Counted from the stretch's first letter, positions 50,386-59,620 are shown. The stretch is DNA of 64,000 bases from SCUB01 sp041918675 (GCA_041918675.1 JAYRVF010000012.1:124001-188000); one strand, 5' to 3'. Numbers and translations: made by a program. The notes: generated by a model from the sequence alone, not told the origin.

Positions 50386-51735
50386 GTGACCGACCGAATG
50401 CCTCAGATACCGCTCGCCGCGAGCAAGAGCCGCGCCCTGGCCGGAACGGCGCGAGTTCCCGGCGACAAATCGATCTCCCACCGCGCGCTGATCCTGGGCG
50501 CGATGGCGGTCGGCACGACAACCATCGCGGGCCTGCTCGAAAGCGAGGACGTGCTCAACACCGCCGGGGCAATGCGGGCTCTCGGCGCGCGCGTGACGAA
50601 GCGCGATGACGGCGCCTGGACCGTCGAAGGGGTGGGCGTCGGAGGCTTCGCCGAACCCGTGACCACGCTTGATTTCGGTAATTCCGGCACCGGCTGCCGA
50701 CTCGTCATGGGCGCGGTCGCGGGTTGCCCCATCGTCGCGACCTTCGACGGCGATGCCTCGCTCCGCAAGCGGCCGATGCGCCGCATCCTCGATCCGCTCG
50801 AACTGATGGGCGCCCGCGTGCGGGCGAGCGCCGAAGGCGGGCGGCTGCCCCTGACGCTCGAAGGCGCGCGCGATCCACTGCCGATCGTCTATCGCACGCC
50901 GGTCGCCTCCGCGCAGATCAAATCGGCGGTGCTGCTTGCCGGGCTCAACGCGCCCGGCGTGACGACCGTGATCGAAAGCGAGGCGAGCCGCGATCACACC
51001 GAGCTGATGCTGCGCCATTTCGGCGCCGACATTCGCACCGAGGCGGAAGGCGCCCATGGCCGCCGGATTTCACTGACCGGCCAGCCGGAATTGCGCGGCG
51101 CCCCGGTGATCGTGCCCGCCGATCCCTCTTCGGCCGCGTTTCCGCTGGTCGCGGGCCTGATCGTGCCCGGGTCCGATCTCCTGCTCACCGATGTCATGAC
51201 CAATCCCCTGCGCACCGGCCTGTTCACGACGCTGCGCGAAATGGGCGCTGTCATCCTCGAGGAGAATGTCCGGCACGTCGGCGAGCCGATGGCCGATATC
51301 CGGGTGCGCGCGGCGTCGCTGCGCGGCGTCGAGGTGCCGGGCGAGCGCGCGCCCGCGATGATCGACGAATACATCGTCCTCGCGGTGGCGGCCGCCTTCG
51401 CGCGCGGCACGACAACGATGCGCGGCTTGAAGGAATTGCGCGTCAAGGAATCCGATCGCCTCGAGGCGACCGCGGCGATGCTGCGCGTCAACGGCGTGGA
51501 TGTCGAGATCGCGGGCGATGATCTCATCGTCCACGGCAAGGGCGGCGTCGCCGGCGGCGGGCTCGTCGAGACCCATATGGATCACCGCATCGCGATGTCC
51601 GCGCTGGTGATGGGCTTGGCGAGCGAGGCACCGGTGAGCGTCGACGACACAAGCTTCATCGCGACGAGCTTCCCCGATTTCGTGGCGATGATGCGGGGAT
51701 TGGGGGCCGAACTCGATCACCCCGGGCGAGGCTGA
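50386..51735 (+). CDS. aroA: 3-phosphoshikimate 1-carboxyvinyltransferase (EPSP synthase)
   Basis: AroA adds phosphoenolpyruvate to shikimate-3-phosphate in the shikimate pathway. The 449-residue protein shows ARVPGDKSISHRALILGAMA, LDFGNSGTGCRLVMGAVAG, ADPSSAAFPLVAGLIVPG and the C-terminal LRVKESDRLEATAAMLRVNG. It fits the class II EPSP synthases with alanine in the substrate loop (RKRPMRRIL context), but which glyphosate class it belongs to was not tested. The start is GTG 50386 or ATG 50398. It leads aroA-cmk-rpsA. Confidence 0.96.
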   Translation: MTDRMPQIPLAASKSRALAGTARVPGDKSISHRALILGAMAVGTTTIAGLLESEDVLNTAGAMRALGARVTKRDDGAWTVEGVGVGGFAEPVTTLDFGNSGTGCRLVMGAVAGCPIVATFDGDASLRKRPMRRILDPLELMGARVRASAEGGRLPLTLEGARDPLPIVYRTPVASAQIKSAVLLAGLNAPGVTTVIESEASRDHTELMLRHFGADIRTEAEGAHGRRISLTGQPELRGAPVIVPADPSSAAFPLVAGLIVPGSDLLLTDVMTNPLRTGLFTTLREMGAVILEENVRHVGEPMADIRVRAASLRGVEVPGERAPAMIDEYIVLAVAAAFARGTTTMRGLKELRVKESDRLEATAAMLRVNGVDVEIAGDDLIVHGKGGVAGGGLVETHMDHRIAMSALVMGLASEAPVSVDDTSFIATSFPDFVAMMRGLGAELDHPGRG

Positions 51736-51780
51736 ATGCGCGCGCCCTGGCCGATCCGCGATCAACGGGGGAGATCATCC

Positions 51781-52419
51781 ATGATTATCGCCATCGACGG
51801 TCCCGCCGCATCGGGCAAGGGCACGATCGCGCGGCGCGTGGCCGCCCATTACGGCCTGCGCCATCTCGACACCGGGCTCATCTATCGCGCGGTCGGCAAG
51901 GCCGTGCTCGACGCGGGCGTCCCGCTCGACGACGAGGCCGAGGCGGCGTCGCGCGCCCGCGCGCTCGATCCGGCGCGCTTCGCCGATCCCGCCCTCAAGA
52001 GCCAGGAAGTGGCGCGGGCGGCCTCCATCGTGTCGGCCTTTCCGAAGGTCCGCGAGGCGCTGCTCGATTTTCAGCGCCGCTTCGCCGCCACGCCCCCCGG
52101 CGCGGTGCTCGACGGGCGCGACATCGGCACGGTCATCTGTCCCGACGCCGAGGTGAAGATCTTCGTCACCGCCCGGCCGGACGTGCGCGCCCACCGCCGG
52201 GTGCTGGAATTGCGCGCGCGCGGCGAGGCGGCCGACGAAGCCACGGTGCTCGCCGACATCCGCGCCCGCGACGAGCGCGACCGCGGCCGCGCCGCCGCGC
52301 CGCTGAAATCGGCGCCCGACGCGCACTTGCTGGATACCTCGGACTTGGATATAGAGTGCGCCGTCCAGGCTGCCATTGAGATCGTCGAGGCCGCCGGGGC
52401 GGGCCGGAAGCGGGGCTAA
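51781..52419 (+). CDS. cmk: Cytidylate kinase
   Basis: CMP kinase phosphorylates CMP and dCMP with ATP. The 212-residue protein has the P-loop AIDGPAASGKGTIARRVAAH at the N terminus, LDTGLIYRAVGKAVLDAGV (CMP site), VLDGRDIGTVICPDAEVKIF and the lid region ARDERDRGRAAAPLKSAPDA. The ATG at 51781 follows GGGGGAG. It lies 45 bp after aroA and upstream of rpsA, a widespread order. Confidence 0.96.
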   Translation: MIIAIDGPAASGKGTIARRVAAHYGLRHLDTGLIYRAVGKAVLDAGVPLDDEAEAASRARALDPARFADPALKSQEVARAASIVSAFPKVREALLDFQRRFAATPPGAVLDGRDIGTVICPDAEVKIFVTARPDVRAHRRVLELRARGEAADEATVLADIRARDERDRGRAAAPLKSAPDAHLLDTSDLDIECAVQAAIEIVEAAGAGRKRG

Positions 52420-52647
52420 GCCGTTTCCGTCGCTGGAGGATCAGCCCGCTCCCCGTTTCGACCGCCGCCGGACCAGCAATTTCGTTCCAGATGCGCAAGG
52501 TGATGCGCCGGTTCCGCGCGTGGCGGCTATGCCGTCGTCGCGGTTCGCCGGAAGTTCGCGGACTTTCGGCCCTTGGCTCCTGGAACGCCGATCAACCCCA
52601 TGCGCTATACAACCCAATGCGCGAGCCTGTCGTTTCGAGGAGATTCC

Positions 52648-54360
52648 ATGGCTTCCACCGTTTCCACCGCCAGTCCCACCCGCGAGGATTTCGCCGCCCT
52701 GCTCGATGAATCATTCGGCCAGGGCAATCTCGCCGAGGGGTCGGTGATCAAGGGCACCGTCGTCGGCATCGAGAAGGACGTGGCCATCATCGATGTCGGG
52801 CTCAAGACCGAGGGCCGGGTCGCGCTGCGCGAATTCATGGGCCCCGGCCGGCAGAGCGAGATCAAGGTGGGCGACACCGTCGAGGTCTTCCTCGAGCGCA
52901 TCGAGAACGCGCTCGGCGAGGCGGTGCTTTCGCGCGACAAGGCGCGGCGCGAGGAAAGCTGGGGCCGGCTCGAAAAGGCGTTCCAGAACGGCGAGAAGGT
53001 TCACGGCGTCATCTTCAATCAGGTCAAGGGCGGCTTCACCGTCGATCTCGACGGCGCGGTTGCGTTTCTGCCGCGCAGCCAGGTCGACATTCGTCCGGTT
53101 CGCGACGTGTCGCCGCTGATGAACAACGCGCAGCCCTTCCAGATTCTCAAGATGGATCGCCGGCGCGGCAACATCGTCGTCTCCCGCCGCACCGTGCTGG
53201 AAGAGACCCGCGCCGAACAGCGCCAGGAACTCGTCCAGAACCTCGAGGAGGGGCAGGTCATCGACGGCGTCGTCAAGAACATCACCGATTACGGCGCCTT
53301 CGTCGATCTCGGCGGCATCGACGGCCTCTTGCACGTCACCGACATCGCCTGGCGGCGCGTCAATCATCCGAGCGAGGTTCTCTCCATCGGCCAGACCGTC
53401 AAGGTCAAGATCATCAAGATCAACCACGAGACGCACCGCATCTCGCTCGGCATGAAGCAGCTGCTCGATGATCCGTGGCAGGGCATCGAGGCGAAGTATC
53501 CGGTCTCCTCGCGGCTCAACGGTCGCGTCACCAACATCACCGACTACGGCGCCTTCGTCGAGCTGGAGCCGGGCATCGAGGGTCTCATCCACGTCTCCGA
53601 GATGTCGTGGACGAAAAAGAACATGCATCCCGGCAAGATCGTCTCCACCTCGCAGGAAGTCGAGGTGCAGGTGCTCGAGGTCGACCCGGTCAAGCGGCGC
53701 ATTTCGCTCGGCCTCAAGCAGACCATGCGCAATCCGTGGGACCTGTTCGTCGAGAAGCATCCGGTCGGCTCGGTCGTCGAGGGCGAGGTCAAGAACAAGA
53801 CCGAATTCGGCCTGTTCCTCGGTCTCGACGGCGACGTCGACGGTATGGTGCACCTGTCCGATCTCGACTGGAAGCAGTCGGGCGAGCAGGCGATCGAGAA
53901 CTACAAGAAGGGCGACATGGTCAAGGCCGTGGTGCTCGATGTCGATGTCGAGAAGGAGCGCATTTCGCTCGGCGTCAAGCAGCTCGAGGGCGATCCCTTC
54001 GCCGAACCGGGCGACGTCAAGAAGGGCGCGGTGGTGACCTGCGAGGTCATCGAGGTCAAGGAAGGCGGCATCGACGTCAAGATCACCGGCACGGAGCTGA
54101 ACACCTTCATCAAGCGAGCCGAACTCGCCCGCGACCGCTCCGAGCAGCGCTCGGAACGCTTCGCCGTCGGCGAGAAGGTCGACGCCCGCGTCATTCAGTT
54201 CGACAAGAAGGCGCGCAAGGTGCAGGTCTCGATCAAGGCGCTGGAAGTGGCCGAGGAGAAGGAAGCGATCGCGCAGTACGGATCGTCCGATTCCGGCGCG
54301 ACGCTCGGCGACATTCTCGGCACCGCGCTCAAGCAGCGCGCGAGCGAGAAGAAGGACTAA
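52648..54360 (+). CDS. rpsA: 30S ribosomal protein S1
   Basis: S1 binds mRNA and helps the 30S subunit unfold and recruit it. The 570-residue protein has six S1/OB-fold repeats beginning near residues 30, 120, 205, 290, 375 and 460; typical segments are GVVKNITDYGAFVDLGGIDG, GRVTNITDYGAFVELEPGIE and GEVKNKTEFGLFLGLDGDVD. The C terminus ALKQRASEKKD is normal. GAGGAG before the ATG at 52648 fixes the start. A rho-independent terminator follows. Confidence 0.98.
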   Translation: MASTVSTASPTREDFAALLDESFGQGNLAEGSVIKGTVVGIEKDVAIIDVGLKTEGRVALREFMGPGRQSEIKVGDTVEVFLERIENALGEAVLSRDKARREESWGRLEKAFQNGEKVHGVIFNQVKGGFTVDLDGAVAFLPRSQVDIRPVRDVSPLMNNAQPFQILKMDRRRGNIVVSRRTVLEETRAEQRQELVQNLEEGQVIDGVVKNITDYGAFVDLGGIDGLLHVTDIAWRRVNHPSEVLSIGQTVKVKIIKINHETHRISLGMKQLLDDPWQGIEAKYPVSSRLNGRVTNITDYGAFVELEPGIEGLIHVSEMSWTKKNMHPGKIVSTSQEVEVQVLEVDPVKRRISLGLKQTMRNPWDLFVEKHPVGSVVEGEVKNKTEFGLFLGLDGDVDGMVHLSDLDWKQSGEQAIENYKKGDMVKAVVLDVDVEKERISLGVKQLEGDPFAEPGDVKKGAVVTCEVIEVKEGGIDVKITGTELNTFIKRAELARDRSEQRSERFAVGEKVDARVIQFDKKARKVQVSIKALEVAEEKEAIAQYGSSDSGATLGDILGTALKQRASEKKD

Positions 54361-54373
54361 GGGCGCCTTCACG

Positions 54374-54395
54374 CGCGCGTGGGCTCCCACGCGCG
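54374..54395. other. Perfect hairpin after rpsA
   Basis: CGCGCGTGGG-CT-CCCACGCGCG gives a 10-bp stem with a two-base centre, 13 bp after the rpsA stop. It may add 3'-end stability together with the terminator that follows. Confidence 0.5.
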
Positions 54396-54405
54396 TCCGC
54401 CTTGC

Positions 54406-54440
54406 GAAGGCTCCGGCGACGCCGCCGGGGCCTTCTTGCT
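54406..54440 (+). terminator. Rho-independent terminator of rpsA
   Basis: GAAGGCTCCGGCG and CGCCGGGGCCTTC pair over 13 bp (one G-U) around an ACGC loop, followed by TTGCTT. The AAGGC...GCCTT pattern with a short T-rich run is typical of ribosomal-protein gene terminators. Confidence 0.7.
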
Positions 54441-54569
54441 TCCGCCGCCGATCCCGACGGCGCGCCGGCCATTGAATTGGCGATATTCGGGGTTGCATAA
54501 TGGCGGCGGCGGATCGCCCGATCCGGCAGAACCGGCCGCATCGCTCGGGTTCATCAGGGAGCGCGGATC

Positions 54570-55550
54570 ATGTCGCTTGAAGCCGATGTCATTGTCGATC
54601 GCCGCGGCCTGCGCCGGAAGCTGACTTTCTGGCGCGTGGTCGCCGCGCTTCTCCTTATCGCCGGCGCCATTGTTCTCGGCATCGTGGCGACGCCGGCGGG
54701 CCGGAACGCGTTCGCGCTCGGCGAGGCGGTGGCGCGGGTGAGCATCAGCGGGCTGATCCGCAGCGACCAGTCGCGCGTCGAGGCGCTGGAGCGGCTCGCC
54801 AGTTCGTCGGCGCCCGCCGTCATCGTTCACATCAATTCGCCCGGCGGAACCACGTCCGGGGCCGAGCAGCTTTATGAATCGCTGCTGCGCCTGAAGGCGA
54901 AGAAGCCGCTCGTCGTCGTCGTCGAGGGCATGGCCGCGTCCGGTGGCTACATCGCCGCGCTCGCCTCGGACCAGATCGTGGCGCAGCGCTCCGCGCTGGT
55001 CGGCTCGATCGGCGTGCTGGTGCAGTTCCCGAATTTCGTCGACCTGCTCAAGACGGTCGGCGTCAAGGTCGAGGCGGTGAAGTCCTCGCCGCTGAAGGCC
55101 GCGCCCAACGGCTTCGAGCCGACCAGCCCGGAGGCGCGCGCCGCGCTGGAGGCGATCGTGCTGGATTCCTACGGCTGGTTCCGCGACCTGGTGAAGGCGC
55201 GCCGCCAGCTTGACGACAAGCTGATCGAACGTGTCGCCGACGGGCGGGTCTTCACCGGCGGGCAGGCGATCGATCTCAAGCTGATCGATCAGATCGGCGA
55301 TGAAAAGACCGCGCTGGCCTGGCTGGTCAAGGAAAAGGGCATCAAGGAAAATCTGCCCGTGCGCGACTACCGGCTGTCGACGCGGGTCGGCGACCTTGGC
55401 TTCATCCGTCTCGGCGCGATCATGCTGCTCGACGGCATCGGACTATCGCAAAGCGCGCGCGACCTCGAGGCGGGCGCTCTGCTGGCGGGTGCCGATCAAC
55501 TGGCGCTGGAAGGGCTGCTGGCATTGTGGCGCCCGGCCTATCCGCCGTGA
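54570..55550 (+). CDS. sppA: Signal peptide peptidase SppA (short, membrane-anchored type)
   Basis: SppA is a serine/lysine protease that degrades cleaved signal peptides on the periplasmic side of the inner membrane. The 326-residue protein has one N-terminal anchor (LTFWRVVAALLLIAGAIVLG, residues 18-37). The Clp-like core has VIVHINSPGGTTSGAEQLYE, the nucleophile Ser124 in GMAASGGYIAALASD, and Lys176 in AVKSSPLKAAPNG. The length is that of the one-domain SppA. It follows rpsA and precedes ihfB on the same strand. Confidence 0.93.
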   Translation: MSLEADVIVDRRGLRRKLTFWRVVAALLLIAGAIVLGIVATPAGRNAFALGEAVARVSISGLIRSDQSRVEALERLASSSAPAVIVHINSPGGTTSGAEQLYESLLRLKAKKPLVVVVEGMAASGGYIAALASDQIVAQRSALVGSIGVLVQFPNFVDLLKTVGVKVEAVKSSPLKAAPNGFEPTSPEARAALEAIVLDSYGWFRDLVKARRQLDDKLIERVADGRVFTGGQAIDLKLIDQIGDEKTALAWLVKEKGIKENLPVRDYRLSTRVGDLGFIRLGAIMLLDGIGLSQSARDLEAGALLAGADQLALEGLLALWRPAYPP

Positions 55551-55865
55551 GGCGATCGTGCCGCGACGGGTTCGCATCGCCCGCGCGGTAGCGGTCAAGG
55601 CGCCGGCCGGCCCTGGCCGGGGAGGCCCCGGCGCGCGTACGCAAGCTGAGCGCCCACTCTCTTCAATTGGATTTAAATCGATCGCGATGCGCGGCCGGCG
55701 CGGGCCCCGTCGGTGCCGCGGACGAGCGCACCGCACAACACGAAAGGCAACGCGCAATGCGGATTGGCCTCTTTTCAGAACGTCCCTAAATCGTTTATTG
55801 TATTGACATATTGGTCCCGGTCTCACAAAACGGCAGTGTCTCCCGATCGTAAGGCGCTTGTCTCG
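55551..55865. other. sppA-ihfB intergenic region
   Basis: These 315 bp contain GC-rich sequence, then an AT-rich patch (55785-55835) with the candidate ihfB promoter described separately. No gene or RNA was recognised. Confidence 0.4.
55803..55831 (+). promoter_or_regulatory. Candidate housekeeping promoter for ihfB
   Basis: A consensus -35 box TTGACA (55803-55808) in an AT-rich setting is followed after 16-17 bp by ACAAAAC. The -10 match is weak, as is common in alphaproteobacteria. It is 58 bp before the ihfB ATG. Confidence 0.4.
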
Positions 55866-56156
55866 ATGATCAAATCCGAGCTCGTTCAACGTATCGCTGT
55901 CCACAATCCTCATCTTTATCAGCGTGACGTCGAGAATATCGTGAACGCGATTCTCGACGAGATCGTCGCGGCGCTCGCGCGCGGCGACAGGGTCGAGCTG
56001 CGGGGATTTGGCGCGTTCTCGGTCAAGCATCGTCCGGCGCGCACGGGACGCAACCCGCGCACCGGCGAGCATGTTTCGGTCGAGCAGAAATGCGTGCCGT
56101 TCTTCAAGACCGGCAAGGAGATGCGTGAGCGTCTCAACCGCGATTCGGCGGAATGA
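55866..56156 (+). CDS. ihfB: Integration host factor subunit beta
   Basis: IHF is a heterodimeric DNA-bending protein that assists sigma-54 promoters, replication and recombination. The 96-residue beta subunit reads MIKSELVQRIAVHNPHLYQR, then GDRVELRGFGAFSVKHRPAR with TGRNPRTGEHVSVEQKCVPF, the beta-arm with the intercalating proline in RNPRTG. The ATG at 55866 fits the family start. It overlaps lapA by 4 bp. Confidence 0.96.
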   Translation: MIKSELVQRIAVHNPHLYQRDVENIVNAILDEIVAALARGDRVELRGFGAFSVKHRPARTGRNPRTGEHVSVEQKCVPFFKTGKEMRERLNRDSAE

Positions 56157-56542
56157 CGCTCCGCGAGAGCGGACGAGCGATGCTGCGCAAGATCGTCAAC
56201 GGTCTGTTTCTCGTTCCGCTGGCCGTGGTCCTGATCGTGTTCGCCGTGGCGAATCGCGAATGGGTCTCGGTCTCCCTCGATCCGTTCAACAAGGCCGATC
56301 CCGCGCTGAGCTTCAGCCTGCCGCTGTTCGTCCTGCTCATTCTGGTCGCGATCCTCGGCGTCATCATCGGCGGCATGGCCACCTGGTCGCGTCAGCGGCC
56401 ATGGCGGCGCGCGGCGCGCCAGCACGAGGCCGAGTTGCGCCGGCTGCGCATGGAGCTTGCCGAGCGCGCCGAGCGGGAAGGCGGGGCGGGCGAGGATTTC
56501 GCGGTTCCGAAATTGCCCCGGCGTCTGCCGCCGGCGGCCTGA
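56153..56542 (+). CDS. LapA-domain (DUF1049) membrane protein
   Basis: A 129-residue protein with two membrane segments (LFLVPLAVVLIVFAVANREW and LPLFVLLILVAILGVIIGGM) in the LapA/DUF1049 pattern, including the ANREWVSVSLDPF loop. The cytosolic C terminus is a charged helix (RRAARQHEAELRRLRMELAE). In E. coli, LapA works with LapB in controlling LpxC and LPS synthesis. It overlaps ihfB (ATGA); a second ATG at 56180 is possible as the start. Confidence 0.85.
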   Translation: MTLRESGRAMLRKIVNGLFLVPLAVVLIVFAVANREWVSVSLDPFNKADPALSFSLPLFVLLILVAILGVIIGGMATWSRQRPWRRAARQHEAELRRLRMELAERAEREGGAGEDFAVPKLPRRLPPAA

Positions 56543-56644
56543 TCCGGCCCGCGCCGCCGCTTTTCGCGGCAACCCCAACCAAGACATGGCCGCGCCCGCG
56601 TTGTAGAACGCTCCCTTCGCGCGGCACGGCGGAACGGTGGACCC

Positions 56645-57298
56645 ATGGCGCTGGTGGTCAAGATTTGCGGACTGACGACGGCTTCGACGTTCGATGTCGC
56701 CATCGACGCCGGCGCGGACATGGTTGGCTTCGTGTTCTTTCCGCCCTCGCCGCGCCATCTGGAGTTCGGCGCCGCCGCGGGCCTTGCCCGCCATGTCGGC
56801 GCCCGCGCGCGCAAGGTCGCGCTTTCGGTCGACGCCGACGATGCCTGGCTCGCGGCCGCCATCGACGCGATCGCGGCCGATTTCCTGCAATTGCACGGCC
56901 GCGAAAGCCCGGAGCGTATCCGCGCCATCAAGGCGAAATTCGCCCTGCCCGTGATCAAGGCCATCGCGATCGAGACGGCGGAGGATGTCGCGCGCGTCCG
57001 CGACTATCGTGACGTGGCCGACTGGCTGCTGTTCGATGCGCGCGCGCCGAAATCGGCGACCCGGCCCGGCGGTCTCGGCCGGCCGTTCGACTGGCGCCTC
57101 CTCGAAAACCTTGACCCCGGCCCGCCCTTCATGCTCTCAGGCGGCCTCGAGGCCGGCAATGTCGCCGAGGCGCTGCGGCTGACGCGGGCGGGTGGCGTCG
57201 ACGTCTCCTCGGGCGTCGAGCGCGCGCCCGGCGAAAAGGATCCCGACCTGATACAAGCCTTCATCCAGGCCGCGCGCGCGGCCGATCGGTCCCGGTAG
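56645..57298 (+). CDS. trpF: Phosphoribosylanthranilate isomerase
   Basis: TrpF isomerises phosphoribosylanthranilate in tryptophan synthesis. The 217-residue TIM barrel begins MALVVKICGLTTASTFDVAI, with the catalytic cysteine in KICGLT. It has MVGFVFFPPSPRHLEFGAAA and the phosphate-binding MLSGGLEAGNVAEAL. It is followed after 30 bp by trpB. trpC and trpD are not here, as usual for alphaproteobacteria with split trp clusters. Confidence 0.96.
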   Translation: MALVVKICGLTTASTFDVAIDAGADMVGFVFFPPSPRHLEFGAAAGLARHVGARARKVALSVDADDAWLAAAIDAIAADFLQLHGRESPERIRAIKAKFALPVIKAIAIETAEDVARVRDYRDVADWLLFDARAPKSATRPGGLGRPFDWRLLENLDPGPPFMLSGGLEAGNVAEALRLTRAGGVDVSSGVERAPGEKDPDLIQAFIQAARAADRSR

Positions 57299-57328
57299 GT
57301 GAGTTCTCCAAATCGGCGTGACGGTCGC

Positions 57329-58543
57329 ATGAGCATGCAGAAGCCAAATTCCTACCGCACCGGCCCGGACGAGCACGGCCATTTCGGCATTTTCGGCGGA
57401 CGCTTCGTCGCCGAGACGCTGATGCCGCTCATCCTCGAGCTCGAAAAGGCCTATGCCGAGGCCAAGGCCGATCCGGCGTTCCAGTCCGAGATGAACGGCT
57501 ATCTCAAGGACTATGTCGGGCGCCCCTCGCCGCTCTATTTCGCCGAGCGCCTGAGCGACCATCTCGGTGGCGCGAAGATCTATTTGAAGCGCGAGGAGCT
57601 CAACCACACCGGCTCGCACAAGGTCAACAACGTGCTCGGGCAGATCATGCTCGCGCGCCGCATGGGCAAGAAGCGCATCATCGCGGAGACCGGCGCCGGC
57701 CAGCACGGCGTCGCCACCGCGACGCTGTGCGCGCGCTTCGGGCTCGAATGCGTGGTCTATATGGGCGCCGTCGACGTCGAGCGGCAGAAGCCCAACGTGT
57801 TCCGCATGCAAATGCTCGGGGCCAAGGTGGTGCCGGTTCAGTCCGGCGCGCGCACGCTGAAAGATGCGATGAACGACGCGCTGCGCGACTGGGTCACCAA
57901 TGTTGACAACACGTTCTATTGCATCGGCACGGTCGCCGGCCCGCATCCCTACCCGATGCTGGTGCGCGACTTTCAGTCGATCATCGGCCGCGAGACGCGC
58001 GAGCAACTGCAACAGGCCGAAGGCCGCCTGCCCGACTCGCTGGTCGCCTGCATCGGCGGCGGCTCGAACGCGATGGGCCTGTTCCATCCCTTCCTCGACG
58101 ACGCGTCGGTCGAGATCTACGGCGTCGAGGCGGCCGGCCACGGGCTCACGGGGTTGCACGCGGCGTCGATCGCCGGCGGGCGGCCCGGCGTGCTGCACGG
58201 CAACCGCACCTATCTGCTGATGGACGATGACGGGCAGATCATGGAGGCGCATTCGATATCGGCGGGCCTCGATTATCCCGGCATCGGTCCGGAACATTCC
58301 TGGCTGCACGAGATCGGCCGGGTCAAATATCTGTCGGCGACCGACAGCGAGGCGCTCGCCGCGTTTCAGCTCCTGTCGCAGCTCGAGGGCATCATTCCCG
58401 CGCTCGAGCCCGCGCACGCGATCGCCAAGGTGATGGACCTCGCGCCGCAGAAGCCGAAGGACCACCTGATGGTCGTCAACCTCTCCGGCCGCGGCGACAA
58501 GGACATCTTCTCCGTCGCCGAGCATCTGGGAGGCAAGCTGTGA
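57329..58543 (+). CDS. trpB: Tryptophan synthase beta chain
   Basis: TrpB condenses indole with serine using pyridoxal phosphate. In the 404-residue protein the PLP Lys98 lies in KREELNHTGSHKVNNVLGQI. IIAETGAGQHGVATATLCAR and CIGGGSNAMGLFHPFLDD (phosphate-binding glycines) follow, and HLMVVNLSGRGDKDIFSVAE is near the C terminus. The ATG at 57329 gives the standard MSMQKPNSYRTGPDEHGHFG opening. It is separated from trpA by 115 bp with hairpins, longer than usual. Confidence 0.97.
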   Translation: MSMQKPNSYRTGPDEHGHFGIFGGRFVAETLMPLILELEKAYAEAKADPAFQSEMNGYLKDYVGRPSPLYFAERLSDHLGGAKIYLKREELNHTGSHKVNNVLGQIMLARRMGKKRIIAETGAGQHGVATATLCARFGLECVVYMGAVDVERQKPNVFRMQMLGAKVVPVQSGARTLKDAMNDALRDWVTNVDNTFYCIGTVAGPHPYPMLVRDFQSIIGRETREQLQQAEGRLPDSLVACIGGGSNAMGLFHPFLDDASVEIYGVEAAGHGLTGLHAASIAGGRPGVLHGNRTYLLMDDDGQIMEAHSISAGLDYPGIGPEHSWLHEIGRVKYLSATDSEALAAFQLLSQLEGIIPALEPAHAIAKVMDLAPQKPKDHLMVVNLSGRGDKDIFSVAEHLGGKL

Positions 58544-58658
58544 TCGATGAAATCATGGCGAAGACACGGGATTTGAACCGGTCCGCTCCCCTTCAATTGG
58601 CCGCGACGCGGCCGGCCACTCCCCATCGGGGAGAGGTGCTAAACATCGTGCGAGCGCC
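58544..58658. repeat. Hairpin-bearing spacer between trpB and trpA
   Basis: This 115-bp spacer holds GGCCGCG-A-CGCGGCC (58597-58611) and CTCCCC-ATC-GGGGAG (58619-58633). The second stem resembles the one after dnaK (14111-14134) and, loosely, the CCCTCCCC stems of the DUF559 unit. trpB and trpA usually overlap or nearly touch, so the spacer looks inserted. Confidence 0.5.
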
Positions 58659-59480
58659 ATGACCACCCGCATCGACACGCGCTTCGCCGCGCTGAAACAG
58701 GAAGGCCGCGCCGCGCTCGTCACTTTCGTGATGTGCGGCGATCCGGATGTCGCGACCTCGCTCGACATCATCAAGGCGTTGCCGAAGGCGGGCGCCGACG
58801 TGATCGAGATCGGCATGCCGTTCACCGATCCGATGGCCGACGGTCCGGCCATTCAAGCCGCCGGCCTGCGCGCGCTCAAGGCCGGCGCGTCCATGAAGAA
58901 GACCTTGCGGGTCGTGCGCGACTTTCGCGCGCAAGACGACGCGACGCCGATCGTGCTGATGGGCTACTACAATCCGATCTACATCTATGGTGTCGACAAG
59001 TTTCTCGCCGACGCCAAATCCGCCGGCGTCGACGGTCTCATCGTGGTCGATCTGCCGCCGGAGGAGGACGACGAGTTGTGTCTGCCGGCGCTCAAGGCGG
59101 GATTGAATTTCATCCGCCTCGCCACGCCGACGACCGACGACAAGCGCCTGCCGACCGTGCTCGCCAATACCTCGGGCTTCGTCTATTACGTCTCGGTCAC
59201 CGGCATCACCGGCGGCGCGAGCGCAAACGCCGACGCGGTGGCCGCGGCGGTCGCGCGCATCAAGCGCCACACCGGCCTTCCCGTCAGCGTCGGCTTCGGC
59301 GTGAAGACGCCGGAACAGGCGCGCGCGTTCGCCGCGCATGCCGACGGCGTCGTCGTCGGCTCGGCGCTGGTCGAGGCGGTGCGCGCGAGTCTCGACGCGC
59401 AAGGCGGCGCGACGCCGGCGACCGTTTCGGCCGTCGCCGATCTCGTGCGCGCCCTTGCCGCCGGCATGCGCGGCGCCTGA
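58659..59480 (+). CDS. trpA: Tryptophan synthase alpha chain
   Basis: TrpA cleaves indole-3-glycerol phosphate and channels indole to TrpB. The 273-residue TIM barrel has the catalytic Glu in VIEIGMPFTDPMADGPAIQA (about residue 49), the catalytic Asp in GLIVVDLPPEEDDE, and the loop GFVYYVSVTGITGGA. It follows trpB and precedes accD, the order trpF-trpB-trpA-accD-folC typical of Hyphomicrobiales. Confidence 0.97.
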   Translation: MTTRIDTRFAALKQEGRAALVTFVMCGDPDVATSLDIIKALPKAGADVIEIGMPFTDPMADGPAIQAAGLRALKAGASMKKTLRVVRDFRAQDDATPIVLMGYYNPIYIYGVDKFLADAKSAGVDGLIVVDLPPEEDDELCLPALKAGLNFIRLATPTTDDKRLPTVLANTSGFVYYVSVTGITGGASANADAVAAAVARIKRHTGLPVSVGFGVKTPEQARAFAAHADGVVVGSALVEAVRASLDAQGGATPATVSAVADLVRALAAGMRGA

Positions 59481-59532
59481 CCGGCATCGGTCGACAAATC
59501 TCCGCCTTGGCGGCCACGGCCGCCATGTTGCC

Positions 59533-59620
59533 GGAATCTCGGGATTTGCTCGAAGGTTCGCAATTCGAGCGATTCCGCGCCCCACGAGACGTTTCCGTCT
59601 CGCCGGAAAATGCTCTAGAA
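59533..59620 (+). repeat. Dispersed repeat, family 2, copy 3
   Basis: Contains TTTGCTCGAAGG, GAATTGC/GCAATTC-like pairing around 59545-59570, the CGAGAC/GTCTCG hairpin (59585-59602) and the terminal ATGCTCTAGA. It is the most diverged copy and lies in the trpA-accD gap. Confidence 0.5.

Noticed and set aside
52711..54498. A 595-codon open frame antisense to rpsA
   Set aside because: It mirrors the codon pattern of rpsA and has no recognisable domain.
58556..58579. A minus-strand GGTTCAAATCCC...CGCCA resembling a tRNA T arm and CCA end
   Set aside because: The T stem has a mismatch, the acceptor strand is one base short, and no matching 5' acceptor or anticodon arm is found upstream.
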